Shown: piece after piece, positions 14,176 through 23,844 of the stretch
Numbering within the stretch: position 1 is the first letter of the stretch
How the letters are laid out: each line of letters starts with the position of its first letter
Assembly (NCBI GenBank): GCA_001899005.1
Contig: MKUW01000017.1
Location: 45,796-86,524 of the forward strand
DNA: 40,729 nt
Direction of reading: 5' to 3'
DNA from: Chloroflexi bacterium 44-23
Lineage (GTDB): Bacteria; Chloroflexota; Anaerolineae; Anaerolineales; Anaerolineaceae
The notes under the pieces: model-generated
Databases searched by the model: none
Told to the model about the DNA's origin: nothing
Seen by the model: only the letters and a program-made list of their open reading frames with translations
Program-made: the position numbers and the translations under genes

Positions 14176-17100
14176 CTACCGCATTAACATCGGCAAATGG
14201 ATCCAGCGCCAACCGGAATCAAGCAAGATTTCAACGTTGTCTATTCCAAAACGGGCTCCGGCTGGCAGATTTTCGGCAAGCCAGGTCAGATCCAGCACAT
14301 CTACAGTGTGATCAAACGTCAAATCAAACCGGTAACGGGCTTGCGGAACTTCGTATCCCAGGTCAGAAATAGTGATTGCTTCACTGAAGGCCGGGTAATC
14401 CCAACCCGGATACCTTCCGGGATAAGCCTGTTTGCATTCGGGCAAATTACAGAAGGTGGTATGCACCAGCGCGGTCGCACCTGTGAGACCAAACTCAAAC
14501 AAAGCAGGCAGACTTACCCCTGCTTCGCCATTCCCCTGCCAATCACCCAGGATGAACAGGTCAAAATGCACAACCAGACGCTTATGCCCTGCCAGCGGAT
14601 CAATTAGCAGCCGCACAGTTTGTGAAGCGGGATACTCACTCTCCAGGTAAGCTTCACCGGACGGTGAGGACACCAACCGGCTGGATTCCCATCCGGGAAA
14701 TAATCCATCGTCAAAATTATCGCCCGTGATGAGGCTCTTGTAATCTATTAAAACACTGATTCCATCCACATTATCGATTGGATGTATTTCAGGCCAATTT
14801 GGATTAAGTGATTCGATCTGCGCAGATGTGGCCATCTGTTCCCCTACATTTCCATTGACCATGCCGCTGACTCTCAGGCTGAGGCTACCCAGGGCCGGAA
14901 ATGAATTAATATCACACTGAATGTTGTCCGCTGCGATCAAGCAGTCATCCAGCCCGCTTAATTGCAGTCCTTCCCAACCAGCCGCAGCTGTTGGCAGGGT
15001 GATATCAAGCCGTGCACCTGGTATATCGAGCGGGGTATGGTTACTCAGCACATAATCAAAGTAAAAGCGGTTACTTTTTAGGGCGGTTGTAGGGTGTGCC
15101 GGTACAATCTCAACCTCGAGATCAGCACCGGTGACCATCAACTGGTATGGGAAGTCGCGCACCAATTGCGGACTGGAGGAATCTTTCCAACGGATTACGA
15201 ACTGGTAAAGCGCGGGATTGGTTGGCGCCCCATACGCCACCACACCTGCCGGGCTGAGGGCAATATCATCCTCCAACGTGATGCCTACCGGCAAACTGCC
15301 GGAAACCACACTGGCCTCGTATGGTCGCACACCACCCTCGGGATTAAAGAAATGCTCCCAGTAATCATAAACTACGCTTTCGGTCGAACTGAAGGGAGAA
15401 ACCACAATTTGTGGTGCAACTGCATTGGGATTATCCCCCCAGCAGGTAATTTCATCCGCGCTGCGAATGGCGCAGGTGTGATTGCCAAAAGCATCCAGGG
15501 CAGCATACCCGCCATACGGCACCTTCAACTGTCCAGCATCCCCTGCACCCCAACATTGAAGCAAGCCGCTTCCATCGATTGCGCAGGCATGCTGATCACC
15601 TGCCGTGATACCCGTGAAGTTATCGCCCGCTGGAGCCGCAAGCCGGCCATAGGCGTTATCACCCCAGCAGGAAATTTCCTGGCCATTTAGACCACAGGCG
15701 AAGCTATCACCGATGGTGATCGAATCAAAGACCAAATCAGGTGCGGCGTCAAGGCTCAGGTTGCCCCAACACACCGTCAGCCCATCCGATTTGCGAATGG
15801 CACAGCTTCCCTTGTTACCGCTGAAAACCTTAAGGTATTGCCCTGCCGGAGGATTACTCTGGCCACTGTCATTTTGACCCCCACACTGTAGCTGACCGGT
15901 AAGATCCAGAGCACAATAATGGTTTGCACCCACCGCCAAATCTCGAAACTTGCCATCGATCAGGCTTACGACACCGTCCTGACGGCAGAGGATATTGCCA
16001 TCCAGCTTGAGTCCACACGTCAGGTCTGTGCCACTGCCAAAACGGGTATACAGCCCGCTGAAGATTGTTGGCTGGCAACCTGCCCCCAGACAGCCAAGAC
16101 TCCCATCCGGGCGATGAATGTAGGTAGCCTCATCGCCAGTGACAACGCGGGATGTTTGCACGAAGGGGATTATTTCCAATGCATACGGGCTGGTCGAGCT
16201 ATCTGCCGGCAAATAGCGCTCGTCGCCACTATAACTGACCACCAGCGACTTCGTTCCAGGCGTGGTGAAAAAGACAGTACATTCTGCGCTGCCAGCCACC
16301 AGCGCTACCTGGCAGACCTGGCTAGCACCAACCGTTACCTGCACGGTTCCGGTGACCGGATCGGTGAAGTGGTTATTGGCTGCTGCAACTACGCCAAGAT
16401 TGATGGTGATCGCTTCACCCGTTTGCGGGTTGGCGGGTGAGATTGATTGAATCTGTGCAATGGAATCCCCTTTGACACGTTGTGCAAATTGAAAATATTG
16501 CATCAATGCCGGTGACCGGTCGGATTCAACTATGCGTACGCCAAAATTATAGTCATTACCCTCTGTGGGCGTTCCTTGTAAGCTTCCGCCGGAAGTTAGT
16601 AATAACCCGGATGGTAAGCCCCCATCCGTACTGAAGCTGTAATTTCCGCTGCGCCCGCCAGCGGCGGTCAATATCCCAGACCAGGGCTGATTGACTTGCA
16701 AAACCGGTAAGCTGGTTGGGTTCACATTGATGATGGGTGCCTGACCCTGACTATTTTCACCCCAACATTGTAAAAATGTATCGGGCGTAGTCAGTGCGCA
16801 GGTATGATTATTACCGGATGCGACCATTCCAAAACTGCCAGCATTTGCTTGCGTTTGATCTCCCCAGCAATGCATTCCACCGGTCGCATCAATCGCGCAA
16901 GCCTGACCCTCACCAACGCTGATCGAAAGGAAACTGCCCGAGGGCACACCCGCACGGAAAGCAGCCGTGCCGCCCCAACATTGGATACCCCCACTGGCAT
17001 TGATACCACAACTGGCATCCCCGCCGGCACTGATGGCAAGGAAGCCCGCACTGGCGGGAGCTGAACTCTGACCAAGGTTATTGTTCCCCCAGCAACGTGG

Positions 17101-19914
17101 CGTGCCATCCATCGCCAGACCGCAAGTGTGCTTTGCACCGGCATCCAGGGTTTTAAAACTTATGTTGGGTCGATTATTTTGCCCGAAACTGTTATCCCCC
17201 CAACAGTCAACCCGATTGTTGTAATACAGCGCGCAACTGTGCATTTCCCCAGAGGCAATGGCAATATAACCATATGCCACGGGACGCGAGGAAATCAATC
17301 CATACCCATTCCAGCCCCAGCAATTAATACGGCCGCCAGCATCCAGGGCGCAAGTATGTGAATCCCCGGCGCTGATTTGCTTCATTGTGCCTATCGGAGC
17401 CTGTGCCTGCCCGGAATCATTTTTACCCCAACAGGCGGTAGATCCGCTGCTGTTGATTGAACAGCTAAACTGATTTCCCGCCGTGATCATCGGGTTGATA
17501 ACAATTGGTGTAATGCGGGTGGTGGTCGTAGCAGGAGCACTGGGAGTGTAGAATGAATCGCCATCATAGACAGCCGATATGATTTGAGATTGACCGGATT
17601 CTCCATAAAAGACCTGGCAGGATGCCTGCCCCACACCCGAAACTTCCGTAACGCTGGCTGTACAGCTGACATTCTCGCCGCTGACCAGCGCTGTACCCGT
17701 AATGGTGACCGTTCCCGTTAACGCCGGTGCGGAAGCTCCGCCCACCTTGGTCACCCGTACGGCCACATCCACCGGCGAGCCCACCGGCACATTCGTGTCA
17801 CGACTGAATATGGCGATAGCCGTTAAAGGGGATTTGACTGTTTGTGAATATGCCTGTGACAGACTGGCCAATTGCAGCGGGTATGGAGAAGTTCCACTCT
17901 CAAAATGTTCCGCCAGGTCAAGAGTGAAATTAAAAGTACCCACGACATTCGGCGTGCCACTTAATTCGAAACCTGTCACACTTAATCCACCCGGCACGCC
18001 AGCGCCAGCACTAAGTAGATAGGGTTCTGCACCCCCAAAAGCCGTAAAAGTTTGGCTCCACGCCAGATTGAGCGGCAAATAGGCTGAAATCGAGCGTGGT
18101 GTCAGGGAAAGGCGCGGGCTTTGTCCGCTGCTATTATCCCCCCAACATTTCAGGAACGGGCCGCCTGCACCGGATTTAATCGCACAGACATGAAAATTAC
18201 CACCACCTAGCGCTGTAATTCCTTCCACGGGTGTAGCATTGACAACGGCATCATTGGTGCCCGCACAGGTTACCGTGCCACTCCCTGTTAAACTGCAGGA
18301 ATAATTGGCACCCGAGGTGATCTCACTCACAGCGCTGGAGAAGGGAATGTTAATCGACGGCGTCCCCCAACATACAGCCTGGCTATCGCTTTTACGAATT
18401 GCACAGCTATGGCTGGTACCCACCGCAACTTTTTTGGCAGTCAAACCTAATGGAACATTCAATTGACCGGTAGTGTTCGATCCCCAACAGCTGACTGCTT
18501 CGGACGGGTATGCAATCGCACAAACATGAGTACTGCCAGAACTTACGGCACGCACATCGAAAACCGGAATAAAATTAACGATATTTTCCGGCATTTCGCC
18601 CCAACAATGCAGCTTGTGACGGGTATCCACCGCACACACAAAGTCATCTCCGGAACTGATATGAATGTAATGGACAGTTTTTCCATTGACCGAATTGGGT
18701 ATGGTAGCGGCGTTGATAATATCCGCAGAATCACCCCAGCAATGCAGCGTGCCTTCTGAATCGATCGTGCAGGTATGGTAACCTCCGGCGCTGATTTGGT
18801 GAGTGTTACTCGTGTCAGTGGATATATCTGAGAGGATATTCCCCATGGAATCCTGGATTGTGTAAAATTTATTGGAACCCCAACAATCGACACTGCCATC
18901 GACTGCCAGCATGCAGGTATGCCTTCTTCCCGATGAGAGAAGATTGGTACGATCGGATGCCAATAGTGTAACTTCACTCACGGCCGAGGATGCCGCAAAA
19001 TAAGTGGAACCGTTAAAATTCGCCTGTGGGTGAAGTAACCCGCTGTTAATGAACCGTAAATAACATTCGCCCTGGCCGTTCTCATCCAGTGTAGCGGTGC
19101 AGGCAGGGCCAGATGGCACACTGATGGCCACGTTTAATGCGGGTGAGATTGGCAGCATGACACCTTGCGGCTGGTTAAGGTCGATCACTGCCCAAACATT
19201 CTCCCCTACCCGGTAATCCCCAGTCGGATGAGCGGACACCAACCGTATCGATACAGCCGTGTGAAACATGACGATATAGGTATGGTTTAGCGTGACACTG
19301 TGCGCAGTCGGGCTGGCTGAATCTTGAACGCGAATGCTGATTGGATAGCTGCCACTGGTCGTGGGTGTCCCACTGAATGTAGCGGTGGCAGCATTGAACG
19401 TCAGCCCGGGAATATTTCCGGAAACCAAACTGTAGTGGTATGCACCAATCCCACCGCTGGCCGTCCAGGTGTTGGTCCAAGTGTCGTTAACAAACATCTG
19501 GCTGCCCCAGTTACTGGAGAGACTTAATGGTTCCGCCACCACAAAGGTATGATTGACTGTGACGGTTGCGGGTGTAGGGGATGAATCGGTTACACTGAAG
19601 CTGACCGGGTAAGAACCTGGTGTAGCCGGCATGCCGGCATAGGTCGCTGTTGGATTTCCATTGGTGAAACTTATTCCTGGAACATTTCCGGACACTAATT
19701 GATAGCTGTAAGGTGTTTGGCCTCCACTGGCCTCCAGGGTCAGACTCCAGGGGTCTCCCGGATACATCTGTGCGCCCCAATCCGGATTAAAAGTTAACGC
19801 ATCCGCCTGTACGGGGGATACAGATAAGCTCATCCATCCAATGAAGACTGCCAGGATCAAAAAACGTACAATCCCGCTCAGGTTAACATCCCGAAGTTTC
19901 TTGTGAGCAACCAT
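14176..19914 (-). CDS. Secreted protein with three seven-bladed RCC1 propellers and Ig-like domains
   Basis: 1,912 residues with a signal peptide (~1-37, cleavage after SPVQA). Two He_PIG-type Ig folds (~40-210) and one further Ig-like domain come first. Then RCC1 blocks at ~321-601, ~808-1061 and ~1261-1501, each containing exactly seven blades of the form 'GxxHxCAl…CWG', nearly all with two Cys. The blocks are separated by He_PIG plus Big_3-like Ig pairs. An Ig and a DUF11-like domain (~1500-1720) follow, then a ~185-residue lectin-like terminal module ending WIHLPMLMR. Such propellers typically bind proteins or glycans outside the cell. The start at 19914 gives a proper signal peptide; the longer frame to 19998 would overlap the sortase gene by 65 bp. 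It is the last gene of the surface operon. The ligand is unknown. Confidence 0.88.
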   Translation of the reverse strand: MVAHKKLRDVNLSGIVRFLILAVFIGWMSLSVSPVQADALTFNPDWGAQMYPGDPWSLTLEASGGQTPYSYQLVSGNVPGISFTNGNPTATYAGMPATPGSYPVSFSVTDSSPTPATVTVNHTFVVAEPLSLSSNWGSQMFVNDTWTNTWTASGGIGAYHYSLVSGNIPGLTFNAATATFSGTPTTSGSYPISIRVQDSASPTAHSVTLNHTYIVMFHTAVSIRLVSAHPTGDYRVGENVWAVIDLNQPQGVMLPISPALNVAISVPSGPACTATLDENGQGECYLRFINSGLLHPQANFNGSTYFAASSAVSEVTLLASDRTNLLSSGRRHTCMLAVDGSVDCWGSNKFYTIQDSMGNILSDISTDTSNTHQISAGGYHTCTIDSEGTLHCWGDSADIINAATIPNSVNGKTVHYIHISSGDDFVCAVDTRHKLHCWGEMPENIVNFIPVFDVRAVSSGSTHVCAIAYPSEAVSCWGSNTTGQLNVPLGLTAKKVAVGTSHSCAIRKSDSQAVCWGTPSINIPFSSAVSEITSGANYSCSLTGSGTVTCAGTNDAVVNATPVEGITALGGGNFHVCAIKSGAGGPFLKCWGDNSSGQSPRLSLTPRSISAYLPLNLAWSQTFTAFGGAEPYLLSAGAGVPGGLSVTGFELSGTPNVVGTFNFTLDLAEHFESGTSPYPLQLASLSQAYSQTVKSPLTAIAIFSRDTNVPVGSPVDVAVRVTKVGGASAPALTGTVTITGTALVSGENVSCTASVTEVSGVGQASCQVFYGESGQSQIISAVYDGDSFYTPSAPATTTTRITPIVINPMITAGNQFSCSINSSGSTACWGKNDSGQAQAPIGTMKQISAGDSHTCALDAGGRINCWGWNGYGLISSRPVAYGYIAIASGEMHSCALYYNNRVDCWGDNSFGQNNRPNISFKTLDAGAKHTCGLAMDGTPRCWGNNNLGQSSAPASAGFLAISAGGDASCGINASGGIQCWGGTAAFRAGVPSGSFLSISVGEGQACAIDATGGMHCWGDQTQANAGSFGMVASGNNHTCALTTPDTFLQCWGENSQGQAPIINVNPTSLPVLQVNQPWSGILTAAGGRSGNYSFSTDGGLPSGLLLTSGGSLQGTPTEGNDYNFGVRIVESDRSPALMQYFQFAQRVKGDSIAQIQSISPANPQTGEAITINLGVVAAANNHFTDPVTGTVQVTVGASQVCQVALVAGSAECTVFFTTPGTKSLVVSYSGDERYLPADSSTSPYALEIIPFVQTSRVVTGDEATYIHRPDGSLGCLGAGCQPTIFSGLYTRFGSGTDLTCGLKLDGNILCRQDGVVSLIDGKFRDLAVGANHYCALDLTGQLQCGGQNDSGQSNPPAGQYLKVFSGNKGSCAIRKSDGLTVCWGNLSLDAAPDLVFDSITIGDSFACGLNGQEISCWGDNAYGRLAAPAGDNFTGITAGDQHACAIDGSGLLQCWGAGDAGQLKVPYGGYAALDAFGNHTCAIRSADEITCWGDNPNAVAPQIVVSPFSSTESVVYDYWEHFFNPEGGVRPYEASVVSGSLPVGITLEDDIALSPAGVVAYGAPTNPALYQFVIRWKDSSSPQLVRDFPYQLMVTGADLEVEIVPAHPTTALKSNRFYFDYVLSNHTPLDIPGARLDITLPTAAAGWEGLQLSGLDDCLIAADNIQCDINSFPALGSLSLRVSGMVNGNVGEQMATSAQIESLNPNWPEIHPIDNVDGISVLIDYKSLITGDNFDDGLFPGWESSRLVSSPSGEAYLESEYPASQTVRLLIDPLAGHKRLVVHFDLFILGDWQGNGEAGVSLPALFEFGLTGATALVHTTFCNLPECKQAYPGRYPGWDYPAFSEAITISDLGYEVPQARYRFDLTFDHTVDVLDLTWLAENLPAGARFGIDNVEILLDSGWRWIHLPMLMR

Positions 19915-19933
19915 ACCTACCCAACTTTCCGTA

Positions 19934-21778
19934 CTAATGCACCGAAATGAGAACTGCTTCCACCACAATCCGCCATTGATAACTCTGGGTTTTTTCACTA
20001 AACGACTTACAGGTAATCAATGTCAGATAGGCTTGATCTTGATGTCCCAGAATAGAGAGATCATCCGGCTTGACCTTTTTAACATCCCGAACTTCAAAAA
20101 CCGATGTACTGCCATACGCAGTCACCTCAATTAGATCACCCCAGCGCAGCTGCTGGAGATCTTTAAAGGGTCCGGCGCTGCCATCAGCCAGGTAATTATG
20201 TGCAGCCAGAACTGAATTCCCCTGCCAACCCGGGAATGCTGTGCCATCCAGCCAACCAGCTTCGTTGGCCAACCAATCGGTCAGCCAACCCTGATCTGCG
20301 AGTGGGACGCCACGAATCGGAATGGAGATATTAATGCGTGGAATGTTTAATGTAACACCTGTTTGTTGCTTGTACGGGGCTGGTTGAATTTGCAAGGGTG
20401 TCACTCTGCCAGCCGCAAAACCGGTATCCGGCAGGAGCGGTGTATTATCATAAACGCGCAAGGTCAACACTTTCTCATAAGTCAACCCGGCCGGGTCAAT
20501 TGCCATTACGCGAATACTGAGATAACCCAGGTCGAGCGGAAGGCTGCCAAAGGCAACCAGACGATTGCCATCGATCCAGAAAAGGTCATTATGATCAGCG
20601 CCAACCCCATCCACCAATACAAACATATGGTCTTCGTCAACATTGGCATCTACAGCGCTAAGGGTGGCCACACGCGTGTTTGCGCCTAAAAAGGCATTCA
20701 CACGCGCCGGATCAACCAGTATGTCCGTGGGGGGCACATTCACACGGTGCATGACCACATCGGAGCTGCTGGGCTGTAATTCGATATTGCCATCCATTTC
20801 CCCGGCATAGGAAGCATACACAGGTTGCAAGTGGGGAGAAGTAATTGTAATGGTGCAGCTGCCCGCTTCCACGGTTGCGCTGCAATTGCTCTGCGGTCCT
20901 ATCACAGTCACAACCCCTGCTGAGGGGTTACCGTCAGGCGACGTGACGTTAAACGTAACTGTCAGCAGGTCGCCAGCCAGTGAAGGCTCAGGGCTGATAG
21001 CGGTAATGCTCGTAAACGTATTGGAGGCACTCACGCGGTGTGTCTGCGGGCCTGAAATTTGCGGATAGGTGGCGTAATCACCGCCATAAGCCGCGCAGAT
21101 TGAAACATAACCATCCTGGGTAAGCGGCAGGGTGCAACCCCCCGCGCCGGTTGAATCCAGCACTGTACTGCAAAAGTCTGTGGCACCGGCTGCCGCAGGA
21201 GCCAGACAGGTCGCATCACTGCGATAGAGCACCAAGCTACCGGAGGGAATCGGGCCAGCGGAAGATGCCAGAGCACTGGCGTAAATGGAGCGATTCACAA
21301 TGGAGGGGTCAGGATCATCCTGTGTAACCACTACTGTCGGATGGTGCTTATCCATGACCCGGTGCATGATGCGCGCAGAAGCACCGGGCAGAATCTGATC
21401 CACCCCCAGGTAAATTGCCTGAAAAGGAATGATGGATGGTGTATTAAAGGTGAGCTGACAGCTGGCCTGGCCGGCACTGTTGAGAATCAGGTCACAGACC
21501 TTTTCATCTCCGGAGCGCAATTCAAGGCCACCGCTGGTGACCGGGTCTTCGCCATTGCGCAGGTTGACGCTGACTGTGAATGTAACCTCCTGTTCGATAT
21601 ATGAAGGGCTGGGAAGCGGTGCGATGACCACATCAACCTCATACGGCCCGCTCTGAAAGAGCTCGGATGCTACTACCTTTCCGATTGGGAGCATGGCGCT
21701 GATGGCTAACAATACCAGTACGGCCCACAGCCATACGGGGGGTCTCCTGAGATATTTTCGTGGATAATTTCTGCGCAT
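19934..21778 (-). CDS. Ig/cadherin-like protein with C-terminal sortase domain
   Basis: 614 residues with a basic N-terminus and a signal/anchor helix (~15-35). Three bacterial Ig-like domains with Cys pairs (~45-345) and one cadherin-like domain (~347-445, VPPTDILVDP) lead to an LPDTG pentapeptide at 449-453. A complete sortase domain (~465-614) follows, with the catalytic triad visible: H527 (VLAAHNYLADG), C590 (LTLITCKSF) and R603 (YQWRIVV). Sortases are cysteine transpeptidases that link LPxTG-type substrates to surface acceptors; this one would sit outside the membrane. The start has GGGAGG seven bases upstream. The LPDTG is not followed by a membrane helix and basic tail, so it is not an ordinary wall-sorting signal. 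It lies between two secreted proteins in the same operon that may be substrates (inference). Confidence 0.9.
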   Translation of the reverse strand: MRRNYPRKYLRRPPVWLWAVLVLLAISAMLPIGKVVASELFQSGPYEVDVVIAPLPSPSYIEQEVTFTVSVNLRNGEDPVTSGGLELRSGDEKVCDLILNSAGQASCQLTFNTPSIIPFQAIYLGVDQILPGASARIMHRVMDKHHPTVVVTQDDPDPSIVNRSIYASALASSAGPIPSGSLVLYRSDATCLAPAAAGATDFCSTVLDSTGAGGCTLPLTQDGYVSICAAYGGDYATYPQISGPQTHRVSASNTFTSITAISPEPSLAGDLLTVTFNVTSPDGNPSAGVVTVIGPQSNCSATVEAGSCTITITSPHLQPVYASYAGEMDGNIELQPSSSDVVMHRVNVPPTDILVDPARVNAFLGANTRVATLSAVDANVDEDHMFVLVDGVGADHNDLFWIDGNRLVAFGSLPLDLGYLSIRVMAIDPAGLTYEKVLTLRVYDNTPLLPDTGFAAGRVTPLQIQPAPYKQQTGVTLNIPRINISIPIRGVPLADQGWLTDWLANEAGWLDGTAFPGWQGNSVLAAHNYLADGSAGPFKDLQQLRWGDLIEVTAYGSTSVFEVRDVKKVKPDDLSILGHQDQAYLTLITCKSFSEKTQSYQWRIVVEAVLISVH

Positions 21779-21793
21779 GTTTTTTCCTCCCGG

Positions 21794-23812
21794 TTAATTC
21801 CACAAGAACGGTAAGTAGTACCAATCATACAGGGCGTGATAGTAAATTTTTGCTTCCACATTATCCAGCGACCAGGTTTCGCCGGTGAGACCATCCAGAT
21901 TGACGCCGTAAAAGGTGGTGCGGAAAGTCTCTTCACGGTGCTCGCGCGTATAACAAAAATCATAACGGGCATCATTGGCAAGACCGTCATTATCAAAATC
22001 GCCCAGAACGCGGGCTCTTTGCTGAGCGGCAAATTCGCCCTCGCGGTAATTCGCTGGAAATGACTGGCTGAAGCGCGCCTGATTAGAAAAACTGCTGACT
22101 ACCAGACGCGTGTCATTGATGTAATTTGCCCAGATATCCGGACCGATAATCGGAACCGGTTCCACCTGCACATCCGGATCAAGGAATTGATTGCCATCCC
22201 AGGCACCCATCACATACAGTTGGAAACAGATGTGCACACAATCATGCGGCGGCAGGTCTCGGAAGGTGATGGCAACATTATCGTTGCTGAAACGCCCGAG
22301 GGTCTGGCTGGAAGTGGGAGAAGGCTGAAGGTCGATATGGCTCCACAAACCGTCATCCGCGCTGATTTCAAAATCATTGTTGTAATCTATCGACTCCTGG
22401 ATCACGATCGGCCTAACCTGACGGTTGTTCTGCGGAAGATAGTCCTGATCCTCCAGATCGACCGTAAAAGCAAGCTTACGTTCTACGCGATAATCCGGTA
22501 TGCGAGTCGTCGTGTAGGTCACCAACAAATCGCGGCTGCTATCGGCCGCAATACTGCCCAACTCGCAACGCACTCGCTGGGCATTTTGAGAACAATCTGC
22601 CGCATTAACCCCAGCGATACTGACAAATTTGACATTGCTATCCAGGTCCAGGTAGAGGACAACATGATCGGCAGCCTGGCGTGACCAGTTAACCACTTCC
22701 ACATTCATGGTAAACTCACCGGCTGCAAATACAAACGGCGGGATTTTGCCCACCACCACCTGCAAATCTCGCAATAGGCTATCCACCAGCGGCACCTGAC
22801 GTAAAACGCTGTTATTGTTGTGCGTGAAAATCATGTTATTTTCAGGCCCGGCAGCCAATTGCGCTCGTCCCTGGCCTTCGAAAATGCTCGGGCTGATAGC
22901 CAGTTCTTGAAAATTCTGCGGTACTCCCAGGGGGTGATCAAACCAGCCGATCGATTCATTACCCAGCAGCCAGATCTTGCCATCCACACCCAGAGCAATA
23001 TCCACAAAGGAACTGCTGAGCGTGGCGGGAATGGAATAGCTGCTAATGGTACCGCTGACAGGATCCAATTGCAAAATGCGGCGGGCATTATCCAGCAATA
23101 TCCAGATAAAGCCATCCTGATCACGCATCATTTCTGTCGGCCGGAAGGCAACCTCACCGGTTGGAATGCTGGTCAATTCTCCAGCCGGGCTGATCTTCCC
23201 CAGTGTGCGCGTTCCCCAGCCGCTGAACCACACGTTCCCAGCGGTATCAGTCACGATTGACATTGGGCGTGTACCAACTGGCAAACCAACTGTGGAGAAA
23301 TCCCCCCACAGCGTCACAAACCCAATTTTATCAGCATTGAATTCGGTAAAAACCATTTGGCCATCGTGGGTAAGGGTGATCTGTGTGGGGTCGGCATTCA
23401 GATCATCCAGCCGGTATTCACTCATTTCTGTTGTTGGAACTCCGCCCGTGAAAGGCGTGATTTTGGCAACACTGGCATTGCCTTTCTCTGTAAACCAGAC
23501 GGTCTTGTCCACTCCGATGACAGCATCGTAGGGCACAGATGCAGGGGTTGGAAGAGTTATCTCAAATTGGCTTAAGGGGTCACTGAAAAAGCGGATCGCA
23601 TTGCCATTCATTTGTGGTACCCAGTAGGCTGCCCCCGGACCATACACGACCGCACTCGGGTAGCTGCCGTCCGGCAGGCTGGCCAATTCAGTGATACTCG
23701 GGCTGCTGTCAGCCTGGACCAACCCGCTAAGCGTCAGTAGAAGCGTGGCAACTATCACAAGTGAGAATGACTTGATACCTTTTTGGGCTTCAATTTTTGT
23801 GGAAAGCTTCAT
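21794..23812 (-). CDS. Secreted streptogramin-lyase (Vgb)-like beta-propeller protein
   Basis: 672 residues with a signal peptide (~1-34, cleavage after GLVQA). Residues ~36-350 carry Vgb/NHL-like propeller blades (AVIGVDKTVWFTEKGNASVAKI, ITLTHDGQMVFTEFNADKIG, IVTDTAGNVWFSGWG and others). A DUF11-like Ig domain (~360-465) follows, then a ~200-residue terminal module ending WYYLPFLWN, which resembles the terminal module of the RCC1 protein. True Vgb enzymes are ~300-residue cytosolic lyases, so here the propeller is more likely a structural or binding module. The start at 23812 has GAGGA eight bases upstream; upstream in-frame ATGs (23824, 23836) are less well placed. It begins 32 bp after the giant gene and ends 15 bp before the sortase gene. 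Confidence 0.85.
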   Translation of the reverse strand: MKLSTKIEAQKGIKSFSLVIVATLLLTLSGLVQADSSPSITELASLPDGSYPSAVVYGPGAAYWVPQMNGNAIRFFSDPLSQFEITLPTPASVPYDAVIGVDKTVWFTEKGNASVAKITPFTGGVPTTEMSEYRLDDLNADPTQITLTHDGQMVFTEFNADKIGFVTLWGDFSTVGLPVGTRPMSIVTDTAGNVWFSGWGTRTLGKISPAGELTSIPTGEVAFRPTEMMRDQDGFIWILLDNARRILQLDPVSGTISSYSIPATLSSSFVDIALGVDGKIWLLGNESIGWFDHPLGVPQNFQELAISPSIFEGQGRAQLAAGPENNMIFTHNNNSVLRQVPLVDSLLRDLQVVVGKIPPFVFAAGEFTMNVEVVNWSRQAADHVVLYLDLDSNVKFVSIAGVNAADCSQNAQRVRCELGSIAADSSRDLLVTYTTTRIPDYRVERKLAFTVDLEDQDYLPQNNRQVRPIVIQESIDYNNDFEISADDGLWSHIDLQPSPTSSQTLGRFSNDNVAITFRDLPPHDCVHICFQLYVMGAWDGNQFLDPDVQVEPVPIIGPDIWANYINDTRLVVSSFSNQARFSQSFPANYREGEFAAQQRARVLGDFDNDGLANDARYDFCYTREHREETFRTTFYGVNLDGLTGETWSLDNVEAKIYYHALYDWYYLPFLWN

Positions 23813-23844
23813 GACGGGTTTCCTCATCTCTGTCATCTCGCTGG

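Noticed and set aside
20421..20435. LPDTG as an ordinary wall-anchoring signal
   Set aside because: It is internal and lacks the following hydrophobic helix and positively charged tail; it is kept instead as a separate observation.
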